DNA from: Spirochaetaceae bacterium | Lineage (GTDB): Bacteria; Spirochaetota; Spirochaetia; Treponematales; Treponemataceae | Assembly (NCBI GenBank): GCA_017936665.1 | Contig: JAGBFB010000032.1 | Coordinates: 22,383 to 86,382 of the forward strand | DNA: 64,000 nucleotides | Direction of reading: 5' to 3' | In this document: piece after piece, positions 34,266 to 43,477 of the stretch | Layout: every line of letters starts with the position of its first letter | How positions within the stretch are numbered: position 1 is the stretch's first letter | Made by a program: the position numbers and the translations under genes | The notes under the pieces: model-generated | Seen by the model: the letters and a program-made list of their open reading frames with translations, nothing else | The model's database searches: none | Told to the model about the DNA's origin: nothing

Positions 34266-35093
34266 ATGACCGTTTTTGAAAAATTAAATAACACTAATTA
34301 TTCTATTGACACAATTGGTAAGTCAAATTCTCAAATTTTAATCTTTGATGATTCGGTTTTAAAAATTCAAGAAAACAATTTTGAAGCTCAAAATGAATTA
34401 CAAACTTTATTATGGCTAGAAAAATCTAATAAAATAATCTCTCCAAAAATACTTGATTCAAAAATTATAGATAACAAACTTTATATTCTAATGACAAAAA
34501 TTCAAAACGAAATTTTAGATAAAAATAATTTTGTAATGTCTTGTGATGAATATTTTTTATCTCAAGATATTTTATTAATAGAACTTCTTTCTAAAATTTT
34601 AAAAAAAATTTGGTCTTTAGATATTACAAATTTAAATGCAAAACATAATTTAGATAGAAAAATTTTACAAGCAGAATTTAATGTTAAAAATAATTTAGTC
34701 GATATTGAAGATTGTCAAGAAGACACTTTTTCTACAAAAGATAAAAAAGGAAAATTTGAAAATCCACAAGAATTATTAAATTGGTTAAAAGCAAATAAAC
34801 CTGCAATGAAAGAAGAAGAAAAATGTTTTTCACATGGGGACTTTTGTTTACCCAATATTTTTTTTAATAAAAACAATAAAACTGATTTTGGAATCATTGA
34901 TGTAGGAAGAGCAGGAATTCTTGATAAATGGAATGATATTGCACTTTGCTATAGAAGTTTAAAAGATAATACAGTAGGAATTTACGGAAAAGGAAAATAT
35001 AAATTTGATGAAAATTTGTTTTTTGAAAAATTAGAAATCATTCCTGATTGGGAAAAAATCAATTATTATATTTTACTAGATGAATTGTTTTAA
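34266..35093 (+). CDS. APH(3')-like aminoglycoside phosphotransferase
   Basis: A 275-residue kinase of the APH(3') fold. The N-lobe has VLKIQ and EAQNELQTLLWL. The catalytic loop is FSHGDFCLPNIFF with the base aspartate and asparagine. The metal-binding motif is IIDVGRAGILDKW, followed by NDIALCYRSL and the family-ending LLDELF. All key residues are present and length is normal, so it may be an active kinase. Substrate is unproved. It appears to have no leader (see the promoter entry) and precedes the Ham1-like gene by 26 bp. Confidence 0.88.
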   Translation: MTVFEKLNNTNYSIDTIGKSNSQILIFDDSVLKIQENNFEAQNELQTLLWLEKSNKIISPKILDSKIIDNKLYILMTKIQNEILDKNNFVMSCDEYFLSQDILLIELLSKILKKIWSLDITNLNAKHNLDRKILQAEFNVKNNLVDIEDCQEDTFSTKDKKGKFENPQELLNWLKANKPAMKEEEKCFSHGDFCLPNIFFNKNNKTDFGIIDVGRAGILDKWNDIALCYRSLKDNTVGIYGKGKYKFDENLFFEKLEIIPDWEKINYYILLDELF

Positions 35094-35119
35094 TTCTCAT
35101 AATATGATAAATTTATTTT

Positions 35120-35758
35120 ATGAAATTACTTTATGCCACAACTAACAATGCAAAATTAAAATCAATGCAAAGAATTGCAAATACTCTTGATATAGAAATT
35201 TTTGGTTTAAAAGATTTAGAAAATATTTCAGAGTTTAAAAATATTAAATTACCACAAATTGATGAAAGTGGAAAAAATCCATTAGAAAATGCAATCATAA
35301 AAGCTAAAGCATATTATGAAGTTTTACAAATTCCACTTTTTAGTTGTGACTCAGGATTGTATTTTGATGAATTATCAGAAGAAGAACAACCAGGTACACA
35401 TATCCGAAGAATAAATGGCAAAGAATTACAAGATGCACAAATGATTAAACATTATTCAAATTTGGCTTTTAATCATGGTGGAAAAATTATTGGAAGATAT
35501 AAAAATGCAATTTGTTTAATTTTTAACAAAGATAAAATTTTTACAAGCATGGATAAATCTTTAGAAATTGAACCTTTTTATCTTGTAGATAAACCTCATC
35601 AAAAAATTACTTCAGGATTTCCATTAGACTCACTTTCTGTAGATATAAAAACTGAGAAATATTATAATGATTTAGATGACAATCTTGCAGTTGATAAAAA
35701 TGCTATAGAAAATGGCTTTGCAAATTTCTTCAAAAAAGTTTTAGAAGAACTAAAATAA
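35120..35758 (+). CDS. non-canonical purine NTP pyrophosphatase (Ham1/RdgB-like)
   Basis: A 212-residue enzyme that cleaves (d)ITP or XTP to the monophosphate, preventing misincorporation. The N-terminal YATTNNAKLKSMQRIAN matches the SXXXGK/NXXK part of the family, followed by NPLENAIIKAKAYYE, FSCDSGLYFDEL, PGTHIRR and the late ITSGFPLDSLS. It is more divergent than standard RdgB, so the substrate range may differ. TTGTTT, 17 bp, TAAATT and six bases lead straight to the ATG without a ribosome-binding site. The 3' end overlaps the convergent HAD gene by nine bases. Confidence 0.82.
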   Translation: MKLLYATTNNAKLKSMQRIANTLDIEIFGLKDLENISEFKNIKLPQIDESGKNPLENAIIKAKAYYEVLQIPLFSCDSGLYFDELSEEEQPGTHIRRINGKELQDAQMIKHYSNLAFNHGGKIIGRYKNAICLIFNKDKIFTSMDKSLEIEPFYLVDKPHQKITSGFPLDSLSVDIKTEKYYNDLDDNLAVDKNAIENGFANFFKKVLEELK

Positions 35759-36511
35759 ATTCGTTTCTATATATTTTGCAACTCCATCTTCATTATTTGA
35801 AAGTGTAACTTCATCAGCAATATTTTTCACTTCTAAAATTGCATTAGAAACAGCAATTCCTTTCCCACAAAGTTTTAGCATTCCAATATCATTAAAATCA
35901 TCGCCAAAACAAATAATTTCTTCTAAAGGAAGGTTTAGATGTTTTGATAAAAATTTAATTGCAAATTCTTTTGTTGCATTTCCAGAAGAAAATTTATACC
36001 AAGGAATATCTGAAAATGGAAGATAATCGCAAGAAGAAACTGAACTTGCAATTTCCTTTGCTTTTTTGCTATCTTGCATATTTACACAAAACTTCATAGC
36101 TGGTTCATTAAAATCAAAAAAATCATTATAAATAGCATCATCTGCATAAACGGCTGATTTATTTTCTTTACGATTCCAGAAAATATTATTTAAAGTGTCT
36201 AAAGTCATTTCACAATTTTTTCCACATACTTTAAAAACTGTGGATAATAATTTTCTAGTTTCTTCTATTGTGAAAGATTCAGTATGAATTAATTCATCAT
36301 TGTAATAAATGCAAGCTCCATTGTTACAAATTATTATTTGTGGTTTAATTTTTTCTAAAAAAGGTTTTATATTTACTTTTCCTCTTGAAGTACAAAATCC
36401 AACAAGAAACCCTTTTTCTTTGCAACGGTTAAATATTTCTATTGTATAAGATGAAATTGTTTTATCACTATGCAAAAGTGTTTCATCTAAATCTGTTAAA
36501 ATCATTTTCAT
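35750..36511 (-). CDS. Cof-type HAD-family phosphatase
   Basis: A 253-residue haloacid dehalogenase-superfamily hydrolase. Motif I is ILTDLDETLLHS with nucleophile and acid aspartates, motif II FCTSRG, motif III lysine in ATKEFAIKFL, and motif IV GDDFNDIGML. The C2B cap lies between about residues 80 and 180. Such enzymes dephosphorylate sugar phosphates or flavin and pyridoxal phosphates. The ATG has AAGGAA nine bases upstream. It is 15 bp downstream of the isoprenylcysteine methyltransferase-like gene. Confidence 0.9.
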   Translation of the reverse strand: MKMILTDLDETLLHSDKTISSYTIEIFNRCKEKGFLVGFCTSRGKVNIKPFLEKIKPQIIICNNGACIYYNDELIHTESFTIEETRKLLSTVFKVCGKNCEMTLDTLNNIFWNRKENKSAVYADDAIYNDFFDFNEPAMKFCVNMQDSKKAKEIASSVSSCDYLPFSDIPWYKFSSGNATKEFAIKFLSKHLNLPLEEIICFGDDFNDIGMLKLCGKGIAVSNAILEVKNIADEVTLSNNEDGVAKYIETNLF

Positions 36512-36526
36512 AAAAATTTTCCTTAA

Positions 36527-37201
36527 TTACCAAACAAAGGGAATTAATCTGAATTTAACTTTTTGTTTATATTCTTTGTAGCCATCTAAATTTTCTTCTA
36601 AAACTTTTTCTTCGTTCATAATTCTTATAGCAATAAAAAATGGATATGGACTAATACAAAGCAAACCCCACCAAGAACCAAGAATTACAGGAATTGATAA
36701 AAATAAAAACACTGTAGAAAAATACATTGGATGACGAACAATTCCATAAAGACCAGTATCAATTACTTTTTGATTTTCTTGAACTTTTATTGTTCGAGAT
36801 AAATAAATATTTTCTCTTAATACTTCAGCATACATTCCATAGGAAATTAGTAAAACTGTGCTTGCAAAAATTACACACCAAAAAGGAACATTAGACCAAG
36901 AAAATCTAAAATCAAAGGCTGAAATTAAAAAACTAGCAATAAATAAAATTGCAGAAAAACCTACGACTCCTTTTTGAGTTTTTTCTTTTTCTTTTACATC
37001 TAATCTTTTTTCTAAGAGTTCTGGTGATTTTATAAATAGTAAAATTCCTAAAATAAACATTGGAAAAAAAAGCAAAGCAATAAAAAGCCATGCGTTTTTG
37101 TAATTAAAAGTTCCTGCTGGTAAAAATAAAAGCAAGGAAATTAAAATAAAACCAACAAAAAATTTTGTTAGTGCGTTAAATAATAATTTTAATTTTGTCA
37201 T
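36527..37201 (-). CDS. isoprenylcysteine carboxyl methyltransferase-like membrane protein
   Basis: A 224-residue protein with about five hydrophobic helices and the C-terminal ICMT/PEMT signature YGIVRHPMYFSTVFLF, then IRIMNEEKVLEENLDGYKEY, where the RHP and the E-E pair contact S-adenosylmethionine. Bacterial members methylate unknown small or membrane substrates. The ATG at 37201 has AAGGA eight bases upstream and is preferred over an earlier codon. A broken copy of its N-terminus is at 50812-50973. Confidence 0.82.
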   Translation of the reverse strand: MTKLKLLFNALTKFFVGFILISLLLFLPAGTFNYKNAWLFIALLFFPMFILGILLFIKSPELLEKRLDVKEKEKTQKGVVGFSAILFIASFLISAFDFRFSWSNVPFWCVIFASTVLLISYGMYAEVLRENIYLSRTIKVQENQKVIDTGLYGIVRHPMYFSTVFLFLSIPVILGSWWGLLCISPYPFFIAIRIMNEEKVLEENLDGYKEYKQKVKFRLIPFVW

Positions 37202-37268
37202 AAATTTTATCCTTGAAAACAAAATGGGGAAATAATAATTTACTTCCCCACACTTTTAAAAATTTAAA

Positions 37269-37898
37269 CTAAAAAATATGCCCTGGTAATTTTAGTTTTT
37301 CTTTTTTGGGAAATTGCAAATCGTATTTTTCAAAATCTTCTGGATTTTCATGAGTAACAAAATATCCTTTGGGATCATGATAAATTCCAAAAATATCTTT
37401 TAAAAAATCTTCTTTTAATTCTTTGCACAAAAAGTAAAGAGCATCCCCTTCAGAATCATCTGCATAGCGAATTCCTTTTGTAGTAGCAGGTACAAATCCA
37501 CTCTTTCCGTAAAACTCACCACTGCCACATATAAGCACACAAGGAATACCAAGTTCTTTTGCTTTTTCTAAAGAATAATCAACTAAGATTTTTCCAAAGC
37601 CCTGTCGTTGAAAATCTGGATGAATTGCAAGAGGTCCAAAGGTTGCAACATCAAGTTTAGTTCCATCATTGCAATCAATCTGTGCTTTAGAATACATTAT
37701 GTATCCAATTATTTTATCATCAACTTCTAAAACTAAAGAAAGTTCTTTGATAAAATCTGGATTACTTCGATAATGATTTACAATAAAATGTTCATCACAA
37801 CCAGGCTGATAAACATTCCAGAATGCTTCACGCACTAGATTTTCAACTGTAAAAAAATCTTTAGACTCTTCTTGTCTAATTGTAAAATTTGTTTTCAT
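37269..37898 (-). CDS. GNAT-family N-acetyltransferase
   Basis: A 209-residue acetyltransferase. The acetyl-CoA binding motif is VATFGPLAIHPDFQRQGFGKILVDYS around residues 85-110; the family strand before it is KIIGYIMYSKAQI. The end ICGSGEFYGKSGFVP fits the YhbS-type GNAT subgroup. Substrate unknown. A clear AGGAGA precedes the ATG. It lies between the ICMT-like and the double GNAT genes, separated from the latter by a terminator. Confidence 0.9.
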   Translation of the reverse strand: MKTNFTIRQEESKDFFTVENLVREAFWNVYQPGCDEHFIVNHYRSNPDFIKELSLVLEVDDKIIGYIMYSKAQIDCNDGTKLDVATFGPLAIHPDFQRQGFGKILVDYSLEKAKELGIPCVLICGSGEFYGKSGFVPATTKGIRYADDSEGDALYFLCKELKEDFLKDIFGIYHDPKGYFVTHENPEDFEKYDLQFPKKEKLKLPGHIF

Positions 37899-37934
37899 TA
37901 AAATTATTTCTCCTAAAAAATTATAAAAATAAAA

Positions 37935-37980
37935 CTAGGAGACTGCTAAAAAATTACACTAAGGCAATCTCCTAGCAAAA
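37935..37980 (-). terminator. Rho-independent terminator of the double GNAT gene
   Basis: On the minus strand CTAGGAGATTGC and GCAGTCTCCTAG form a 12-bp stem with one mismatch, followed by TTTTATTTTT. It lies about 60 bp after the stop at 38039. Confidence 0.8.
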
Positions 37981-38038
37981 AACAATTCTACATAAATCCA
38001 TTGTCTTAATCATATAGATTATTTTATCACATGTTAAT

Positions 38039-39019
38039 TTAATCTGCAATTATTTTTGAAAAAGTTTTTGCCTTGAAAGTTGCAGAACCATCAAACTTTG
38101 AATATTCAGTATCTCTTTCAAAAGTCATTCCAAGTTTTTCCATAACACGACGGCTTCCAATATTATCTATTGCAAAAGTTCCTTCAATTTTTTTAACGCC
38201 ATATTTTTCTTTTGCGTAATCAATCATTGCAGAAAGAGCTTCTACTGTAAAACCCTTTCCCCAAAATTCAGGACGTAAGTTATAACCGATTACCCAGGAA
38301 TTTTTTTGTGAATCAAATCCGATTCCACCGCCACCAATAAGTTCGCCAGTTTCTTTTAATTCAAAAGCTAATTCAATTTCTTTTTCATTTTGATACAAAA
38401 TATTAAACCATTTTTTTACATCACTAGCTTTTTCGTAAAGTGTATACATCATGAATTTATTTACTTTTGGATCACCAGTCCATTTGAAAACTTGTTCGTA
38501 ATCTCGATTTTTATACATTCGTAAAATCATTCTTTCAGTTTCAATTTTAGGATGACAAACAACATTTTTAAAATAGATTTTACATTCATCACCCCAAACA
38601 TCAATACGCTTTTCTAAAAATGTAAAACCATATTTTTCATACAAACCTTCATGGTCAGTTGCAATATAAATTTTTTCTACAGGATTTTGCTTTTTTCTTT
38701 CTGTTTCAAAAATATAATCGAATAAATCAAAGGCAAAACGATTGCCCCTAAATTTTTCAAATGTAAAAACAAAACCAATCCACGGAAAAAGTTTTTCATC
38801 GCGAATACAATCTTGATTTGTGTATGTACAAAAACAAATCAATTCATTTTCTTTTGTCAATAAAAATAATTTTGAATCTTCACCAAGAGTTTTGTAAAAT
38901 TCATTTTTATCAATTAATGAAATTAAAAAATCTGCTGCACCCCAATTTGCTAATTTTATTTTTTCTTTCCAAAAATTTTGTTGAGTTTTTTCTAATTTAT
39001 AAAAATCTAAAACTTGCAT
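38039..39019 (-). CDS. tandem GNAT acetyltransferase (two GNAT domains)
   Basis: A 326-residue fusion of two acetyltransferases. The N-terminal domain (about 1-150) has FVFTFEKFRGNRFAFDLFDY, a GNAT acetyl-CoA loop, then IATDHEGLYEKYGF. The C-terminal domain (about 160-326) is RimJ/RimL-like: IETERMILRMYK, GYNLRPEFWGKGFTVEAL and DNIGSRRVMEKLGM. Each half is of normal length, so the fusion is likely genuine. Substrates unknown. AAGGAA precedes the ATG. Confidence 0.85.
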   Translation of the reverse strand: MQVLDFYKLEKTQQNFWKEKIKLANWGAADFLISLIDKNEFYKTLGEDSKLFLLTKENELICFCTYTNQDCIRDEKLFPWIGFVFTFEKFRGNRFAFDLFDYIFETERKKQNPVEKIYIATDHEGLYEKYGFTFLEKRIDVWGDECKIYFKNVVCHPKIETERMILRMYKNRDYEQVFKWTGDPKVNKFMMYTLYEKASDVKKWFNILYQNEKEIELAFELKETGELIGGGGIGFDSQKNSWVIGYNLRPEFWGKGFTVEALSAMIDYAKEKYGVKKIEGTFAIDNIGSRRVMEKLGMTFERDTEYSKFDGSATFKAKTFSKIIAD

Positions 39020-39045
39020 ATATAAATTCCTTGTAAAATCATTTA

Positions 39046-39117
39046 TTATCTTTTTTCTTGTAAAAAAAGAAATACTCCATTTTCATTAAGCATATCATAA
39101 ATATTTTGTTGAGCCAT
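39046..39117 (-). pseudogene. internally deleted fragment of a class I SAM methyltransferase gene
   Basis: A 23-codon frame beginning MAQQNIYD and continuing MLNENGVFLFLQE. The first eight residues equal the start of the methyltransferase at 49518-50255, and the rest resembles its internal LLNENGAFIFSQEN. The middle of the gene is missing, so this is a deletion remnant of a paralogue. The upstream sequence also matches the leader of the intact gene. Confidence 0.7.
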
Positions 39118-39137
39118 ATAATTCCCTAAAAATTTAT

Positions 39138-39899
39138 TTATATTTCTTTTTTATCTTTTATAAAAAGAATTACAATAGAATAAATTATCATTCCGATATT
39201 TACATACCATAATGCAGCAAAAAGATTTTCAAACAAAGGTAAATTATTAAACAGTGTGTATGGAAACAAATTTGCAAAAACATCTTCAACAAAATGTAAA
39301 ATCATTGGAAGAATAATATTTTTGGATTTCATATAAATAACAGCCATTACAAAACCAAAACTTCCTGTACTTAAAAAAGTTGATAAACTAAAATCAGTTA
39401 TAACATGAAGTGCACCAAAAATAATAAAACTTAACAATGAATAAAACAATTTATTTTTAAAATCTTTGTTACCGTTAAAATATCCTTCTAACAACAAACT
39501 TCTAAAATTAAGTTCTTCGTAAAAGCCTGTTGTAATTTGCTGAAAAATTATTTGCGTCCAAAATAATCCAAGCGGCAATCCAACTGTTCCCATATATCCG
39601 ATTTTGTATGTTATAATAAAAAATGCAACATAAAAAATAAAACCAAAACCTGAAATAAACGCAAGTTTAGGATTTTTAAAACTCAACACATCTTTTATTG
39701 AACGGCCTAAAAATTTATTCAAGATAAATAAACAAATAAAACCAAAAACAATTCTTAAAACTGAACTATAAATGTACCAAGAAACATTTGTTGGCATTAA
39801 TGTAACTCCCAAAATTGAAAAGCCCATAAAAAGAGCGCCAACAATAAAAGCCCAAACAATTCCTGAAAATCTTTTATTACAAAAAATTTTTTTTAGCAT
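39138..39899 (-). CDS. CPBP-family intramembrane metalloprotease
   Basis: A 253-residue membrane protein with about seven hydrophobic helices and the CPBP/Abi motifs: GFYEELNFRSLL (EExxxR), FGALHVITD, and the late HFVEDVFAN. Bacterial CPBP proteins include CAAX-prenyl protease-like and immunity-associated members. The ATG at 39899 has a perfect AGGAGG five bases upstream, so it has its own start. The reading frame is, however, open upstream into a DinB-like segment (39900-40280) with no stop, so a longer fusion could also be made. Confidence 0.82.
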   Translation of the reverse strand: MLKKIFCNKRFSGIVWAFIVGALFMGFSILGVTLMPTNVSWYIYSSVLRIVFGFICLFILNKFLGRSIKDVLSFKNPKLAFISGFGFIFYVAFFIITYKIGYMGTVGLPLGLFWTQIIFQQITTGFYEELNFRSLLLEGYFNGNKDFKNKLFYSLLSFIIFGALHVITDFSLSTFLSTGSFGFVMAVIYMKSKNIILPMILHFVEDVFANLFPYTLFNNLPLFENLFAALWYVNIGMIIYSIVILFIKDKKEI

Positions 39900-40280
39900 A
39901 AAGCCTCCTTTTGAAAATTTTATCATTTGTTCATTTGTAAATTCATTTCCTGTTGTGATGATTTTTGAATTCAGTCGCTTATCGTATTCATTTTGAAAGA
40001 AAATTTGTTGTTGATTTTTTATAAGTGAGTTACAGACTATATCTTCAATTCTAAAAAGATGAAAAATTGACCAAGCGATTGTTGCATTGTCGTTGCCTTT
40101 GCTTTTAGGAAATGGTAAAAGTGAAAAATCATTTTGGGATAAATCAGAAAATAAATTTTCTACAACTGTAAAAATTTCGTTACGAAGAAAAATTAAAGAA
40201 TTAATTCCTTGTGAAAAAGTTTCTTTCTTTTTGAGTTCAGTTTGTATATTTTTATTTAATTCAGACCAAGATAAATTCAT
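39900..40280 (-). pseudogene. N-terminal fragment of a DinB-like protein, fused in frame to the CPBP gene
   Basis: 127 codons from the ATG at 40280 that match the first half of the DinB-like gene at 53289-53951: both contain LPFPKSKGN.NATIAWSI and FRIEDIVCN, and both have ITTGNE. The match ends after EQMIKFSK, where the sequence becomes GGF, encoded by the ribosome-binding site of the CPBP gene. The C-terminal half of DinB is therefore missing, apparently by a deletion that joined the genes in frame. Confidence 0.75.
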
Positions 40281-40298
40281 ATGTTTTTCTCTTAAAAT

Positions 40299-40784
40299 TT
40301 ATTTTATCAATTCACATTTGAATCGAATTACTTTTGTGTTGTTGTAATTTTTTTCAAATTGTGTAATTGCAAAATTATTTTTTCTATAAAATCCTACAGC
40401 ATCATTATCAGTTTCTGCAAGAATATATTTCAAATTAAATTTTTCAATCAAATTATTTATCATGAATGAACCAATGCCTTTATGCTGGTGTAATGTATCA
40501 ACTGCAATTCCAAAAACTTCAATTTTATTATCTTCGATAAAAGAAACTACAATCATTCCATTTGTTTTGTTTTTATCTTTACAACAAAATATTTTTATAG
40601 ATTTTTCATTTAAATATTTTTCAATTAAGTTGCAAAACTTTTCTTCTGTTGGCATGTACATACAAGATTTGTAAATTTCATAATTTTTGAAAATTTCATC
40701 TTTATTAGTAAGTTGAATTAAATCATTCTTGCAAATTTTGCTAATTGAAAAACTGTCTTTGCTTTGTGCGTTTCGTATTATCAT
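40299..40784 (-). CDS. GNAT-family N-acetyltransferase
   Basis: A 161-residue acetyltransferase with the acetyl-CoA loop VFGIAVDTLHQHKGIGSFM and the ending AETDNDAVGFYRKNNFAI. The start is the ATG at 40784, which overlaps the deaminase stop as ATGA; an upstream in-frame codon inside the deaminase gene is unlikely. The two are translationally coupled. Substrate unknown. Confidence 0.85.
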   Translation of the reverse strand: MIIRNAQSKDSFSISKICKNDLIQLTNKDEIFKNYEIYKSCMYMPTEEKFCNLIEKYLNEKSIKIFCCKDKNKTNGMIVVSFIEDNKIEVFGIAVDTLHQHKGIGSFMINNLIEKFNLKYILAETDNDAVGFYRKNNFAITQFEKNYNNTKVIRFKCELIK

Positions 40785-41296
40785 TTTTGCTTTTTTAATA
40801 CATCCATCTCTCGAATCAATTCTTCTAATGGATGATATTCTCCTCCCCAATATTCAAAAACATGCATTCCTTCATCTTCCAAAATTGGACCAACCATTTT
40901 AAATGATACATTCATTTGTTTTAACATTTCTTCGTAATTAGGAATTTCTTGTTCAAATGGAAGTAATTTTTCAAAACTTTTATATGAAACACCAAAAACA
41001 ATTGTCTTAATTCCAAGAGAAGCAATTGCCATTAAACATCGAACACATGGCGCACAACTTGTATAAAAAATTGCATTTTCAAAAACTTTATCAGAAAATT
41101 TATTTGCAACTTTATGAACAAGATTAAATTCTGCATGTCCAAAAATTCCTTTTTCATAATCAGAAGTGTTTTTTGCTTCTTTAATTATTTTATTGTCACT
41201 TACTAAAACTGCGCCGAAAGTATCATATCCTTTTTTGCCTGCACTAATTGCAAGTTCATAACATCGTTTGATAAATTTTTCATGTTGATTTTCCAT
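40781..41296 (-). CDS. CMP/dCMP-type zinc nucleoside deaminase
   Basis: A 171-residue cytidine deaminase-like protein. The zinc motifs are GHAEFNLVHK near residue 54 (HAE) and SCAPCVRCLMA near 82 (PCxxC). A long C-terminal part includes FEYWGGEYHPLEELI. It may deaminate guanine, cytosine or a nucleoside; the HAE-PCxxC pattern alone does not decide. It shares an ATGA overlap with the GNAT gene downstream. An AGGGG sequence before the ATG could be the ribosome-binding site. Confidence 0.85.
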   Translation of the reverse strand: MENQHEKFIKRCYELAISAGKKGYDTFGAVLVSDNKIIKEAKNTSDYEKGIFGHAEFNLVHKVANKFSDKVFENAIFYTSCAPCVRCLMAIASLGIKTIVFGVSYKSFEKLLPFEQEIPNYEEMLKQMNVSFKMVGPILEDEGMHVFEYWGGEYHPLEELIREMDVLKKQK

Positions 41297-41312
41297 AATA
41301 TGCCCCTGAGTT

Positions 41313-41495
41313 TTATTTTTTCAAGTTGATTTCTTTTTCGAAAAATGATTTATGTAATATTTCATATTCTTCTTTTGTGTTATCTTCTTGCAATATATCA
41401 TTAATAAATTTTTTACTAACACCATCAAGTTTACAAGAAAAAGTAAACATCAATAAAACTAAAGATAATAAAATTTTAATTAAATTATTTTTCAT
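41313..41495 (-). CDS. small lipoprotein
   Basis: A 60-residue protein with a signal peptide and lipobox (LMFTFSC, cysteine near residue 21), then a short charged mature part with NDILQEDNTKEEYEILHK. AAAGGAG precedes the ATG at good spacing, supporting translation. No family recognised. It may be a surface lipoprotein, or a fragment of a larger one. Confidence 0.65.
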   Translation of the reverse strand: MKNNLIKILLSLVLLMFTFSCKLDGVSKKFINDILQEDNTKEEYEILHKSFFEKEINLKK

Positions 41496-41523
41496 AAACT
41501 CCTTTATTATTTCCTAAAAATCT

Positions 41524-41955
41524 TTATTTATAATAATTACTTGAAAGATTTGAAAGTTTGCTTTTTATATTTAATAAAGTTGAACGAAGATTTTTTAATT
41601 CTTTTAAACTAGACATTATTTTTGATTGCATATAAGCGTCTGCTAAAACTCCATCAAAAATAAAATCTGCAAAAGAGGCAAATGTATTTGTATTCATAGA
41701 AAAATCTGTTGGAGTAACTACTTCATCAAGTTCCCGTTGCAAATCTTTTAGCAAGTAGTTTATTTTATTCATTATATCACTTGCTGAATCAAGATTAGAA
41801 TGCTTAAATAAATCAGTGATAAATCCACCGCCAAGAATATCAAAAAATCCCCAGTTGCGTGCTTTATTAAATTTAGTTTCTGCTTCATCAATAAGAGATA
41901 GAATCTCATCAATGATTTTTTGAACATCATTTATTTCTTTTAAATTGTTTGTCAT
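41524..41955 (-). CDS. conserved hypothetical protein
   Basis: A 143-residue soluble protein, mostly helical, with a central motif ARNWGFFDILGGGFITDLFK that I have seen in uncharacterised proteins of low-GC bacteria. The C-terminus is a predicted coiled coil (LKELKNLRSTLLNIKSKL). No catalytic residues are apparent. AAGGA lies before the ATG. It sits four bases after the adenylate cyclase gene and is probably co-transcribed with it. Confidence 0.6.
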   Translation of the reverse strand: MTNNLKEINDVQKIIDEILSLIDEAETKFNKARNWGFFDILGGGFITDLFKHSNLDSASDIMNKINYLLKDLQRELDEVVTPTDFSMNTNTFASFADFIFDGVLADAYMQSKIMSSLKELKNLRSTLLNIKSKLSNLSSNYYK

Positions 41956-41959
41956 ATTT

Positions 41960-43477
41960 TTATCCTTTGTAAATACTTATTGTAGTTTTTCTTCCGCGAA
42001 TTTGTGTTTCACCCATGGATTCAAGTTTTGGCAAAGAGCCACCACAAGTTACTATTCCTTCTACAGTTGTTTCTGAAAGAAGTAAATCACAATTATATTC
42101 TTTGCACAAAGATTCTATTCTACTTGCAACATTTACAGTATCGCCGATTACTGTATATTCCATTCTGCTGTTTGAACCAATATTTCCTGCAAGAACATTT
42201 CCTGTGTGAAGTCCGATTCCAAATTTTATTTGAGGTAGATTTTCTGCTTCAAGTTCTTTATTTAGGTTTGTTAAAGTTTCTCGCATTTCAAGACAACACT
42301 TATAAGCATCAAGAGCTTGATTTTCATTTTGTAAAGGAACACCGAATATTGCCATAATTGCGTCCCCTATATATTTATTTATAATTCCGTTATGTTTAAC
42401 AATACATTGTTCCATGCAGGAAAAATATTTATTTAGCAAACTAACAACTTGTTTTGGATTAATTTGTTCAGAAAGAGTCGTAAATCCTCTGATGTCACAA
42501 AAAAGAACTGTGGCACAAACTATCTCTCCACCAAGATTTGTATTTCCCTGCAAAAGCCAATTTCTAATTTCTGGAGTAACGACTTTACCAAAAGTATCAT
42601 ACATAAGTTCCTTTTCTTTTAAGGAAACCGCCATGTCATTAAAAGTATCACTTAAAACACCTAATTCATCTCCAGTAATTATTTCTGTTCGGATGTTATA
42701 ATTTCCGTTGGCAATATTTTGAGCACAATCTTTTAAACGCAAAATAGGTTTTGAATAATATCGTGAAACAACAATAGTCAATAAAAAATCTAGGGCAATA
42801 ACAATCCCAATAAGAATTATTGTTTTTAAATTTTGACCAGAAAGAACAAAATCTGAACTATTAAATAAATTTGATGAAAAAATAAAACAAGGAAACAAAC
42901 AAATTGTGATGTACAATAAAATATAAATTAAAGTAATGGACGGATTTATTACTCCTTTAATTTCAGATATATGACCTTCTGGTAAAAAACGAGGAAGAAC
43001 ATATTTTCTATTTATTGTTTCTAAAACAAAGAAAGTTCCCATAAAAGTAAAAATCATAGAAAAAACATAAGTAAAAATAAATCCTAAAATAAGACTAAAT
43101 ACAGAATATTCTGTTTGAAATTTAAAATAAAGAATAAAAACTAGATTGATAAGAAATCCTGTTATCCAACCTGAAACTCCAACAACGGAATAAACAAAAG
43201 GCATATTTACTAAAAATTTTTTTCCTCTTTGGCCTTCATTGTAGCGATTAAGATTTACTGTTGCATAAACACTACACAATACACCAGGCACAAGGAAAGG
43301 AATTATTGCCGTACAAACAGAAAAAATTTTATTATTTGACAAAGTTATATTCATTATTTTAAAAACTTCTGAATCAAATGAAACTTGAGATACAAGTGTA
43401 GAAGTAAAAACAACAGCTAATACATTTGCAAGTACTAAGATTAATCCATAAAGAAGTGAAATATCTTTTATTTTCAT
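41960..43477 (-). CDS. membrane class III adenylate/guanylate cyclase with HAMP domain
   Basis: A 505-residue protein: about six membrane helices in residues 1-245, a HAMP linker (SKPILRLKDCAQNIANGNYN and LGVLSDTFNDMA), then a cyclase domain from about 300. Catalytic features are LFCDIRGFTTLSEQ (metal aspartate), YIGDAIMAIFG (second aspartate), and YTVIGDTVNVASRIE. This architecture is common in Treponema and Leptospira. Cyclic AMP is the likely product. The gene lacks a Shine-Dalgarno: TTGACA, 17 bp and TAAAAT end seven bases before the ATG. Confidence 0.93.
   Translation of the reverse strand: MKIKDISLLYGLILVLANVLAVVFTSTLVSQVSFDSEVFKIMNITLSNNKIFSVCTAIIPFLVPGVLCSVYATVNLNRYNEGQRGKKFLVNMPFVYSVVGVSGWITGFLINLVFILYFKFQTEYSVFSLILGFIFTYVFSMIFTFMGTFFVLETINRKYVLPRFLPEGHISEIKGVINPSITLIYILLYITICLFPCFIFSSNLFNSSDFVLSGQNLKTIILIGIVIALDFLLTIVVSRYYSKPILRLKDCAQNIANGNYNIRTEIITGDELGVLSDTFNDMAVSLKEKELMYDTFGKVVTPEIRNWLLQGNTNLGGEIVCATVLFCDIRGFTTLSEQINPKQVVSLLNKYFSCMEQCIVKHNGIINKYIGDAIMAIFGVPLQNENQALDAYKCCLEMRETLTNLNKELEAENLPQIKFGIGLHTGNVLAGNIGSNSRMEYTVIGDTVNVASRIESLCKEYNCDLLLSETTVEGIVTCGGSLPKLESMGETQIRGRKTTISIYKG

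Noticed and set aside
42004..42357. Frames antisense to the adenylate cyclase catalytic domain
   Set aside because: They coincide exactly with conserved cyclase motifs on the other strand and lack start signals.
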